This document shows, in pieces, positions 1 through 10,400 of a stretch of 64,000 bases of DNA. Position 1 is the first letter of the stretch. Each line of letters begins with the position of its first letter. The translations under genes were made by a program, and so were the position numbers. Origin of the DNA: Semisulcospira habei (Eukaryota > Mollusca > Gastropoda > Semisulcospiridae); the NCBI GenBank assembly GCA_036245525.1, contig BTPG01000003.1, positions 155,117,233 to 155,181,232 on the forward strand. Direction: 5' to 3'. The notes under the pieces are model-generated. The model was given only the letters and a program-made list of their open reading frames with translations. It was not told the origin of the DNA and ran no database searches.

Positions 1-142
1 CGGCACACAAATGCTTGTCAAGACGCTTGTCCTAAACTACGAAACTCAATCAACAAACTGGACTCTGATGTGATTGCTCGAACTGAACGCTCGAACCCAT
101 ACGGTCCAAATCACACACCAGGACACAAATGCACGTTTAAAG

Positions 143-239
143 TTAAACTCTTTGGTTATCGGTAGCGCTTTCTGTCGCGATGATTCCAACAGGAATCATC
201 GCGACAGCGGGAAAGCTCTACCGACAGCCAAAGGGTTAA
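143..239. repeat. Hairpin element, family A
   Basis: Palindrome of about 97 bp bounded by TTAA on both sides. The left arm has CGGTAGCGCTTTCTGTCGCG, and the right arm is its imperfect reverse complement ending CCAAAGGGTTAA. The core is GATTCCAACAGGAATC. Arms differ at several positions. Confidence 0.85.
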
Positions 240-895
240 CTCTTTCGAGACGAGCTGCATTCGGATACGCGAATCGACTGAGTTAACTTTGTCACGTAAT
301 AACATGACTGCCACTGAAGTAGGTGCTTGTGGATGCATACGTGTTCTTGCCCTTGCGAGACAGTTTCCGCTGTAGACACTCAACTGACATAGACATAATG
401 TGATGTGGGCATGATGGATGTTTTAGGAATACACAGTGTAGATGTGTAAACAGCACATATTTATTCATTGATCAGCTGTAAAAATCAGCGTAATTGAAAT
501 GTGTATTCCCTGAGAGCGAAGTATTGTGACGCAAGACAGCTGTACACTATGTCTCATGAAAATGTTTTGGGCCTAACGGGAAGAAACACGCATACTCTGA
601 AATGATGTGCATGCTTTCCAAGGCACCAAGCTATCCTTGAGCTATCATGGTCGATCAGCCTCCTTCGAGTGACATGTACTGCTGACCTTGGGAAACTTTT
701 TAAAACGCTGAAGGCTTTTAGGTGAAGGAGACGCTTGGAAACCTGTCAACTTTTCATCTACCCAACGTCCTGGCTTGAAGCTGCGCAGTCAGACGACGAC
801 CATGATGTTGGCAATCTGGCCCATGGCCAAGCATGATCCCTTGAACTACACGACTATCTGGGTGTGGGGAAATGGACCTATTTCGCTACGACGCA
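240..895. other. Non-coding, degraded repeats
   Basis: No gene. A degraded family-B fragment (TGAGCTATCATGGTCGATCAG) lies near 635-660; otherwise nothing recognisable. Confidence 0.5.
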
Positions 896-1022
896 CTACA
901 GCAGGAGATGGTTCGACCATGATAATTCAATGGTAGTGCTAGATTGGCTTGGCGCCTGATGGCGCCAAGCTAATCTGGCACTACCCTTGAATTATCATGG
1001 CCAATCCATCTTCTGCAACTGG
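896..1022. repeat. Hairpin element, family B
   Basis: Palindrome around GGCGCCTGATGGCGCC. The arms read GATAATTCAATGGTAGTGC and GGCACTACCCTTGAATTATC. Flanks are the family's CAGGAGATGG and CTTCTGCAACTGG. Confidence 0.85.
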
Positions 1023-1094
1023 TACATACTCGTTAGGTGACACCTCTATAAAGTGGGAAATGCGGCTTTGGGGATAAATGGGGTAACTTCGCAA

Positions 1095-1160
1095 CCTTGT
1101 GCTGGCAGCCACCGGTGCTGTTAAAAGTACCGGTGGCTGCATGCGCAAGAGGGTTAAAAC
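1095..1160. repeat. Hairpin element, family F
   Basis: Inverted arms GCAGCCACCGGTGCTGTT and GTACCGGTGGCTGCATGCG, ending near GGGTTAA. Related copies lie at 37705-37775 and 62850-62912. Confidence 0.7.
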
Positions 1161-2050
1161 GCCTGCACAATATGCCGACTGCGGGAGATGGATTGACGAC
1201 ACCCGAAGGTCAAACTCTAATACGCCTGACAGGTAATCTGTTAGACCAACCAGTATTTGATAACCTAAGAACAGACAAACTTTACAACTTATTGTTTGAG
1301 TGTCGTGTGAGTGTGGTACGAGTAGCATGGTCGCGCGTGCAGTACGGACGTTACTTATTTAATTTCACGTGCTGACCATGACACTTCTGCCCTGTGATTG
1401 CGTAAACATGACAGCAAGTACATTTTTGTGAAAAGCAAGATTTTCACAATATTACAATTGTAATCTCGCTTTCACAAAAACCGGATGGAACTTGGTGTCT
1501 CAAATTGCCTTCTCACATCAGAATTTTAAAGTATGCATCCAGTTTGCGTATGCGTAAATCAATTTCTGTTTTAATTGTGATGAAACAAATTTTCCCAAGA
1601 CTGCACACCAAGACACGGCAGTAGTTTTCAAATCTTAAATGTAGTTCGCAGCCCCAAGTGGCCACATTCTCAAATTGTTGATTTTGATTTTTCATCGTTC
1701 TAGTTTATGTCGGCGGGTTTGTGCGCTGGTCTGTGAGTTTGGACCTTAAGGCGTAAACCGTAAGGTCCCAAATCACACACCAGCACATGCGATATTTTCT
1801 TTGGTTTGTCTGATTTACTTTGATTTGAATGCGTCCTCTGTTGTGATACGTCTTTCAGTTTGTTGAGTTTGGTAAACGGTGTAGCTTTGTGTCTCAGTCA
1901 TTCCATCCATTATGGGCATTTTGAAGTTGCATAATTATCGGGCACTGACAGATTCGATTAGGAAGCCATCATGCCTCGTGCCCTGGAAAAACCCCTCTGC
2001 CATTTCCGTAACCCCTTAACTGCCGGGGCAAGGCGAACGCCGCTACCCAG
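1161..2050. other. Non-coding, one family-H hairpin
   Basis: No gene. A family-H hairpin lies at about 1718-1790: GCTGGTCTGTGAGTTTGGAC against GTCCCAAATCACACACCAGC. The rest shows nothing recognisable. Confidence 0.6.
1425..1485. repeat. AT-rich hairpin (AAGCAAGATTTTCAC)
   Basis: Imperfect inverted repeat centred on ATTACAATTGTAAT. The outer arms (TGTGAAAAGCAAGATTTTCA / CTCGCTTTCACAAAA) resemble the hairpin at 8052-8130. Confidence 0.65.
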
Positions 2051-2054
2051 CTGC

Positions 2055-2375
2055 AAGAGTGTGTCAATGAAGCATTGTGTCATTGTAACATCTTACTCAT
2101 TGTGTCAATGAAGCACTATTTTGTCATTGTAACATCTTACTCATTGTGTCATTGTAACGTCTTGCTCATTGTGTCATGTGACGTCTTACTTATTGTGTCC
2201 TTGTAACGTCTTACGCATTACATCAATTTCGGCATCATTTGTATCATTGTAACATTTTACTCATTGTATCATTATAGCATCTTATTCATTGTGTCATGGT
2301 AACATCTTACTCATTGCATCAGTATTCCATCTTATTCACTATGTCAGTGTAGTATCTTATTCATCGTGCCAGTGT
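2055..2375. repeat. Minisatellite, about 25-30 bp unit
   Basis: About eleven imperfect copies of a unit like CATTGTAACATCTTACTCA followed by TTGTGT. Units vary by substitution and small indels, so the array is old. Confidence 0.85.
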
Positions 2376-2456
2376 AATAAACGTTCCCAGTTCAGTTGCC
2401 CGTAAAGTACAAATGACCTGTTTTGTATACTGACATACAAATGTATTTAACTCATT

Positions 2457-2659
2457 CAGCCCGGCGCACGTATTTCCCAAATTTTGGAGGCGTCATCTAA
2501 CGACTATGCACCTGCTGCAGGAGATGGATCGACCATGATAATTCAAGGGCAGTGCCAGATTAGCTTGGCGCCGATAGGCGCCACGCTAATCTGGCACTAC
2601 CCTTGAATTATCATGGTCGACCCATCTCCTGCTGTAGTGCGTCAGGACTGAATGGGTCT
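2457..2659. repeat. Hairpin element, family B, full length
   Basis: Starts TTAACTCATTCAGCCC and ends GGACTGAATGGGT, so the outer ends are inverted as well as the central arms (AATTCAAGGGCAGTGCCAG / CTGGCACTACCCTTGAATT). Confidence 0.85.
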
Positions 2660-2779
2660 ATGTAATGCACTGTGCTTACAGAATTTGACAGCGACAAGTG
2701 CCGAAACGCGTGTCGGGAGCACAGTGCACTCCTCACAACTTGGCCGTCATGTTTTTGTAATCGGTCAATCGGGTACGTA

Positions 2780-2925
2780 ATTTGGGAATATTACGGTATT
2801 CGGCCGTAAGGTCCAAAAATTACACACCTGCACACACAATGCTTGTGCATGCTGGTTTCGTGATATTGGACGTAGCGGTTCTCGGCCGTCAGGTCCGACA
2901 TCATACAGAGTACCTGGACAAAAAC
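2780..2925. repeat. Family-H hairpins, two copies
   Basis: Two adjacent stretches with CGGCCGTAAGGTCCAAAAAT and CGGCCGTCAGGTCCGACATC, each with a weaker inverted partner upstream. Confidence 0.55.
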
Positions 2926-3036
2926 GAATCGCGCATGTGGGTACGTGCTTTGGAGAAGCCCCAGTAGAAAAGAGAAGCTATATGGACTACCAGCGCTTTC
3001 AGTTCCGTCTGTTGCTTTGTGGTTTCCGTTCTAAAG

Positions 3037-3128
3037 TTAACCCTTTGGCTGTCGGTCGCGCATTCTGTCGATGTGGTTCCTGCAGGAATCACCTCGACAG
3101 AATGCGCGACCGACAACCAAAGGGTTAA
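3037..3128. repeat. Hairpin element, family A, well preserved
   Basis: Begins TTAACCCTTTGGCTGTCGGT and ends CCGACAACCAAAGGGTTAA. The arms pair almost perfectly around TTCCTGCAGGAA. TTAA occurs at both outer ends, as expected for piggyBac-type insertion. Confidence 0.9.
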
Positions 3129-3209
3129 TTGTACTCCAGGTGCGTCTTTGCTTTATCGGTGTCTGCATTTGTCAGTCAGTAGATTGTGAAACTGCAACAC
3201 CCAGATTCC

Positions 3210-3275
3210 AAGAGGCATGGATTCTCTCGCGCCCCCCGCAACTGCGGGGGCGCATGAGGGACTATGTCTCTTGTT
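3210..3275. repeat. Hairpin core, family D
   Basis: Inverted repeat around CCCCCGCAACTGCGGGGG with arms AAGAGGCATGGATTCTCTCG and ATGAGGGACTATGTCTCTTG. Confidence 0.75.
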
Positions 3276-3379
3276 TTATGTTAATATCTTCCAGTTTGTG
3301 TTTCGTGGACAAGTATAAATTATTTTATGTAGGCGTTTTTATCATTGCAACTCTTGTTGATTTTGCTTTGGGATTCATT

Positions 3380-3475
3380 TGTTTCGATGTTTTTGTTGTT
3401 GTCATTGCAATAGACGTAAAAGTGCAGAATTTGTGGGTTTGATAATGTTATCAATAAATCATTGAATTTGAATTT
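3380..3475 (+). repeat. Dispersed repeat, also at 6590-6660
   Basis: GATGTTTTTGTTGTTGTCAT and the following bases recur, diverged, at about 6595-6660. The copy here ends in ATTGAATTTGAATTTG, like a retroposon 3' end. Confidence 0.6.
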
Positions 3476-3519
3476 GTGTTCTTTGGTGTTAATCTGATGT
3501 GCATGCTCAGTCACGAATC

Positions 3520-3520
<1 letters not shown>

Positions 3521-3583
<63 letters not shown>

Positions 3584-3604
3584 GTGTGTGTGTGTGTGCG
3601 TGTG
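3521..3604. repeat. (GT)n microsatellite
   Basis: About 84 bp of nearly pure GT with one interruption (GTTGT) at about 3582, then GC-containing variants. Confidence 0.97.
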
Positions 3605-3639
3605 CGTGCTTGCTTGCGTGCAGTTCAACGTGCATGCGT

Positions 3640-4154
3640 GTTAAATTTTTCACTTGTGACTGCACTGCATCACTGTAATACGGGAATCACTGTTATCTCA
3701 AAAAGAACAACATCATCACTTCTTCAGAAACTGCAATCAAAATGACGTCAAAAATATAACACCATCCCACATTTGACGTCATCCGATCTCCTGCGTGCAA
3801 AGAATGTAGAGAGGACCTCGGAGAAGGTGTGACTCCAGCTCAGTCTCCCGGCTCTTGGGAGTTGTCAACTACAACGACAACAAACTAACAACAGTTGTTT
3901 CTCCTGTGAACGTGGTCGAAGGGAGGTAAGAAGAAACAGTAATCCGAGAATGAAACGAGACATGCTGCCTGCAAGTGTTTGTCACAGTTGTCACTCCTGA
4001 CGTGCTATTACCCTGACTGACACGAAGCACAAATCAGAATTGCAACTTGAGCAATACAACATCACGCCAAGAGTCGATCGAGTCACCTTTCACAGCTAGA
4101 CCACTCATTGATCGAGATCGCGCAGGAGGCATCGAACCTGGCAAGCCGGTCAGC
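3640..4154 (+). other. 5' flank of the synthetase gene
   Basis: Upstream of the first ATG. The reading frame is open from 4017 to 4154 without an ATG. This could be 5' UTR or the end of a coding exon spliced to an upstream exon. No TATA box or clear initiator was identified. Confidence 0.4.
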
Positions 4155-4439
4155 ATGAACGCCGAAGCGTGCAGTCTCGTGGACGTGATGGACCACTGGG
4201 CCCAGTGTGCCCCGCACAGAGCGGCCTTCATCTTCGTGACCACAGACCTGACGGAGAGGACGGTGATAACCTTCGGCCAGCTGATGGAGATGGGCACAAT
4301 GTACGCGGATGTCCTGAAGATGCGAGGGGTGCGGCGGGACGACCGCGTGTGCGTCTACCTGCCCAACTGTCCCGAGAGAGCCGTGGTGGAGGCCGGACTC
4401 CATTACCTAGGGGCCGTGTCTGTCAACGGAACGTGTAAA
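4155..4439 (+). CDS. Synthetase exon 1 (residues 1-95)
   Basis: N-terminal part of the adenylate-forming fold: SLVDVMDHWAQCAPHRAAFI, then TFGQLMEMG and the A2-like VCVYLPNCPE. The ATG at 4155 is the first in frame; the frame is open back to a TGA at 4014. The chosen donor is GTGAGG at 4440, after a complete codon. A near copy of the last 20 bases and the donor lies at about 4583-4628. Confidence 0.82.
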
Positions 4440-7400
4440 GTGAGGGGAATCAAGTTACAGTCATCGCACACTGGTTGTCTCCCTTGATTCGCTGCGCCGA
4501 AAGGCGCAGCGAATCGAGGGAGACAACCAGTCTACGTGCAGTCATTACTTGTACAATTGTCTTCCCAGTATTTGAATGGCTTTGTCTGTCAACGGAACGC
4601 CGTGTAAAGTGAGTCGGATTAAGTTACAGTTATGGACAGCTCACACATATTTTTTATTTTTTATTTTTAACTCATCGGACCTGGGGCACGTCAAGCAAGA
4701 TATGGATCGACAATAACAGCCTCTAGGCGCCAAACGACTAGTCTGGCACCGCCCTTGAACTGTCACCGTCGGTACCAAATGGTAACTTTTCCCTCACCGG
4801 AAAGCACCCAAGTTAGGAAATGCCGACTTGAATGCTTTCAGCTATGGCATTGAATCTCTGTCACTGTTCGTTAGTTTTTAGGGTTAAACCCTTTGGCTGT
4901 CGGTAGCGATTTTTGTCGCGATGATTCCGACAGGACTCATCGCGACAAAAGTCGCTATCGACAGCCAAAGGCTTAACGCCGAGCAGGCAGCTAAGGCCAT
5001 GTAACGGCAGATCACTGTCACTGCGCAGGCGTACGACGTGGGAGACCTGGTGTACATCCTGCGCAAGTCGCACGCCACCACGCTCATCATCGACTCGGAC
5101 TACAGCCTGAGGGAGTGGGACACTCTCCGCAAAGAGTACGTGCAGCTGTATGGGCCCGGCGACCGCATGACGGCGGTCAAGATCCCCAACCTCCGTCTCA
5201 CCATCCACATCAAGCGCAAGTGTGACCCGGGTACTGTAATTCCACACTGCGTTCAGTAGAAGTTATTCCTATGTCAGATTGCGCCCCTTGAATGTCGAAA
5301 CATCCACGCGGAAAGACATGGACCGTTTCGTTTCAGATGAACTCGATAGCTTCCCCTGAAATCTCGGGCAATGGGGCAGTCATTCGTCTTCGTCGCAGAC
5401 AATCCCGGCTGAGTACCTGAAACTAGGGATATAAATGAGGCCAATCATTACTAGCGAGAGGAGTAATTCAGTTTTCATGAGACCAGATGGCTGTATGGGC
5501 CTACGCCGGAGAATAGATGTCGCTTGCGACAGAAATAACGCACTGTCTGAGCCGCAGACTCCGTGCATTACTAAGTCGGCCCTACTTTTGATTTTATGAT
5601 GGCGTTTATTATAAAGCTCATGAGAGTGTGCTGGTCTGTGATTTTGGACTTACGACCGCTGACATAAGGTCCAAAAGCCGAGATCAGCACATCAGTGGAC
5701 CACGCGTCTGCCGATCGTCTCTGTACTCACAGTTTCCGTCTCGCGGTCATCCGCATCATGCACATTTGGTCACTTATGAGCTGTCATGTGGACGGAGGTA
5801 GACGCCGATGTGTGGGTTCCTGAGATTTTTGAACTTGCGGCTCTAGTTGGTGTAGAGCCGTAAGGTCCAAAATCACAGACTAACAGACGCATGAACAAGA
5901 CTTTTTAATAAAAAAAACATAGATCTAGAATAAATACCGAGTGAGGTTTACTTTGCAACGAACGACAACGAAAGAGAGCGAAGTCGCGGCCGCGTATGGA
6001 TTGTTCAGTGTCTCTACCATGAGCACGGACAGCACTCCAGACATCAGGGGTGCAAGATGGTTATCCGCCACGATTTCGCTCTCGTTCGTTGTTGATTGTT
6101 CAGTGTCTCTACCATGAGCACGGACAGCACTCCAGACATCAGGGGTGCAAGATGGTTATCCGCCACGATTTCGCTCTCGTTCGTTGTTGATTGTTCAGTG
6201 TCTCTACCATGAGCACGGACAGCACTCCAGACATCAGGGGTGTAAGATGGTTATCCGCCACGATTTCGCTCTCGTTCGTTGTTGAGAGTCGTCAAACTTC
6301 GGCTTAAACTTAACTTCTCTGATATTGTATGGCCGCGGCTGTACACTCGTCTGCTGTGCATTGCCCTATGAGCAAAGACTGACATTTTCAGGCGTCTTCG
6401 CCGGGCACACCCTCGTCGGCCCCGACCCAATGCGCAAAAGGGTCATCGGCCCGCGCACGGCTGTGCGGTCGCCGGCGGCAGCGGCGGCCGACATTGGCCC
6501 GATGGCCTGTTGCGCATTGGGGATGTTATTTTTCTTACTGGGAATGTTTCCACTCTCGCTGGATGATTTGCTCAGTCTTGTCTTCAGTTGTTTTGATGTT
6601 TTTGTTGTTATTGCCATGAACGTTAAAGCGCAGAATGTACGAGTTTTATAACGTCATCAATGGTCGTTGCAGAAAAGGGCGACTTTATGTACGATCTTCA
6701 GCACTTTTGGAAAGGTTCTCACACGGCGGTCCCCCCGTCCAGACCAGAGTTTGTCTGCACCATACTGACCACAGCTGCCGGGGAGGGGCGCTACCCTAAA
6801 CTGGTGAGAACTCTTGGTTCTGTTGCTTCCCACACCGTCCACTTCCTAGGAGTTCTCCGCTCAGTCTCGCGTCCGTCACCACGTGACTGAGGTGTTACTC
6901 CCCAACTGAACAATTTCCACGCCCCAAGCTTAGTCAAAAAATCGGAAGTCTCGTTTCCGCTGTGCTGTTTGACTGGGTGAATGCTTAGACAGCTCAAAGT
7001 ATTCCTCTTTGTGAAAATGAAATGACAGTCGAACCGAGTTTTTAAATGACACGTGTAGAAAACGACTAGCAGTGAATATCCAAAATCATGATAATATGCA
7101 GGTTTGAGAGACCGGAACTGTTTTGTAATGACGCTTGCGGCAGCGGGGGAACATGTTAGGTCTAACATGAGGAAAACGCTCGGAGTGGCCAAACGATTAT
7201 CCATCCTAAAATAGATGTCAAGAAACCCTACAGGAATGATCGCAACTAAAACCGTTACCAACACGCAAAGGTTGTTGAATGTATCATACTGTGCTGTGTA
7301 TGAGTTTAATCCTTTCACTGCGAAGAAAAATGAAGCATGAACCAACTACAAGAGGCATAGATCCTCGTGAACCCTCTTGCTGACACCTCTGACTTCGTAC

Positions 7401-10400
7401 TCACGTTCCTTTGACGGCTGGGGCTTATTGACGTCGAATTGACAATTATATGGAAAACTGACATAATCTCCGTCCACTGGCAGCAAAAGGGTTAAAAAAA
7501 AATTTGTTCGTCTGTCATTTTTACTTTCACAATGAGGAACATTATAAGCGATCTCGAGTCACCAGGTAGATCCATGGGAGTTCATGGTCAATTTTTCAGA
7601 ATGGTTTAACTCATTGGAGACGTGCCGCCTGCGGATACGCGGCGGTTCGCCGCGTATCCGTAGGCGGCACGTCTCCAATGAGTTAACCCCTTCTTTGCCA
7701 GTGGACGTAGACTACGTTTCTGATATATTTATCAATTGAACGTCGAAGAGCCCCATCCGTTGAAAGAACGCGGATACAGAGTGTTCTCAGCAAGAGACAC
7801 AGATCCTCATGAGCCCCCGCAACTGCAGGGGCTCATGAAGATCTATGTCTCTTGCAGCTGGATCGTGCTAGCCTTGTTTCCGCAGTGAATTAAAGGGGTT
7901 CAAATGGACTATCTCTCGAACAGACTTGTTCTGTCTCATTCAGCCAACCCCTTGAATCCGTCTCCTAGATGCACAGCTAAAGCCCGCGCATGCTGCGGTA
8001 TTTCATATAATCATCTGCCGTTATTTGGCAAAGTCCACGATGTCCTAGTTTGGTTTTTTTTGTTTGTTTTTTAGAAAAGCGAGATTTTCATTGTTATACA
8101 ATGAAAATCTCGCTATTCACAAAAAAATGAGAAACTTTGCGAAACCGTGGATATACAAGCTCTTGCCAAATAACGGCGGATATGATCTCTTTCCATTTTG
8201 AACCCGGGTCCGTTTCCAGGCGGTACAAACCCACCGCAACATGATCGCCGCCGCCAGGTTGTACACACCCAGGCCGGATATGCCCAACACTGACCGCTAC
8301 TTCATGAACAGTAACTTGGGGTCCGCTGATGGTCATTTTGCTCTCACCCTCTATTCAGGTACGACCCACGTTGACAGTCCCGGGAAGCCGACTGGAGGTC
8401 CTCGAGGCCGAAATCAGCCTGAGCTGGTCAGTTCAGGCTGATTTCAGCCCGAGAACTTCTTGCTAACCGGTATATTTTGTGGCACTGATACGCCATTTCA
8501 TTGAGAGTCCGTTGCAGACTTTAAACGCTGACATTTTTCTCAGAGACTATTCTGATGTCAGATTCAGTAAATAGGGTCTGGGAGCCTACATGGGCCGAGA
8601 CATTTTAAAGCAGATACAGTGGGCAAAGGGTCAAAATTCATGTTTTGGAAGTAGTGTTTAATACATATTTCTTTCAATAGAAAAATCATTTTTGCATCAT
8701 TCTCTAACAGGTTTTTATTCACAATTTGATAGTTTTTTTGTTATGAATTTTTTCGTAGGGTAGGGTGTCGACAGTTTTGGTCCGAAAAACAAGATGGCAG
8801 CTGAGAAATCTATTTTGTCTTCAGTAACACCGTTTAGCTTGAAATAATGAGCCTCTCCCTGCAATTACTAAACTCCAAGGGAAATAATGAGCCTCTCCCT
8901 GCAATTAATACACCCCGAGAGTTACTGTTTCTTTGCAAATGGCCACCTCCATGTGAAAGCATGTGATTCTTGACTGGGATTATTATATTCATCGTGTGTT
9001 GTGATAGTTTGATCATGTCTACAGATCTCAAAAGGAGAGGTGAGAAGCGTAAGAAGAAGAAACCTCCTAAAAATAGATTTGTCAAGGCAAAACGAGTCTC
9101 TGAAAATGCTAGCTTTGATCAGAACGATGACAATGAACCCACATCATCGCAAAACATAAATAATAGTGCAAGTGCCGAACAATCTCAAGACACTGCCACG
9201 CCCACTTCGACATGTTCTGAAAGAAAGCTGTCTGGCATTTACAAGCTATATTATGAATCTGAAACTAGTGAAAGTGAAACAAGTGAGGCAGAGACAGAAA
9301 CAGTAGAACAAGATTCTGTACATGGAAATAGGATAATTGATATTGAACTGCTAGGACAGAACATCTCCTCTCAGCTGGTGTGCAGTTTATGTCATAGTGA
9401 AGTTTCACTAATAGAATTACAGAGGGAAGGTTTAGCAAGCACATTTGCTTTTCACTGCAGCAATGCTAGATGCAAAGGGGGGCAATCTTTTCCTTCCTGT
9501 CCACAAATCCAAACAACAACAAATCTTACAGTAAATTCAATCAATAGAAGAGCCACATTTGCGATGCGTTGCATAGGCTGTGATCATAGTGATCTTAGAA
9601 CATTCTGTGGTATGATGAACATGCCACCCCCTGCTGCAAAGAATACTCATCAGTGCATTATGGACACTTTAGTTTAGAAAAGACTACAAAATGCACCATG
9701 GAAGAAAGCATGAAAGATGCTGGAAAAAAAGAATATGATCTTGCAGATGAAATAGAAGATGACCAGTGCCGTAACATAGATGTAAGCGGTGATGGTACCT
9801 GGATGACTAGGGGTCATTCTTCAAAGATAGGGGCTGCAAGTGTCATTGGGTGTGTAACTGGGAAGGTGTTGGGCATGGGAACAAGGTCAAAAGTGTGCAA
9901 ATCCTGTGAAAAGTATGAAAAGGTAGATAAAAACAGTGAAAAATATCAGACATGGCAAGCCAATCATGCTGACAGCTGTACAAAAAATCACACGGGCACA
10001 TCAGGGTCTATGGAACAAGGCATCATCAAAGACATATTCTGTTCCTCTGTTGACAATCACAAACTCAGATACACTAGATATATTGGTGATGGTGATACAC
10101 ACTCTTTCAAATGTGTACATGATGCAAAACCCTATGGCGAGGAAATACAGGTTGAAAAAATTGAATGTGTCGGGCATATTCAGAAACGAATGGGCACACG
10201 ACTGCGACAGCTGAAAAAAAACATGGGAAACAGGAAATTAGCAGATGGAAAAACAATTGGAGGGAAAGCTAGGCTGACAAAGGATAAAATAGATAGCATT
10301 CAGACTCATTATGGAAATGCAATCAGGGGAAATAAAAATAATTTAGTGGCAATGAGACAAGCAGTATGGGCCATCTTCTTTCATTACAATTCAACAGATG

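Noticed and set aside
3320..3628. Histidine/threonine repeat ORF over the GT run
   Set aside because: A translated microsatellite; no coding support.
6325..6651. Possible extra synthetase exon near 6391-6420
   Set aside because: The acceptor-like TTTCAG at 6390 opens a frame, but the sequence is a family-G hairpin and exon 2 joins exon 3 (6673) in phase without it.
6791..7345. 184-codon - strand ORF in intron 3
   Set aside because: No recognisable domain, overlaps exon 3 antisense, and has no similarity to anything I know; probably chance.
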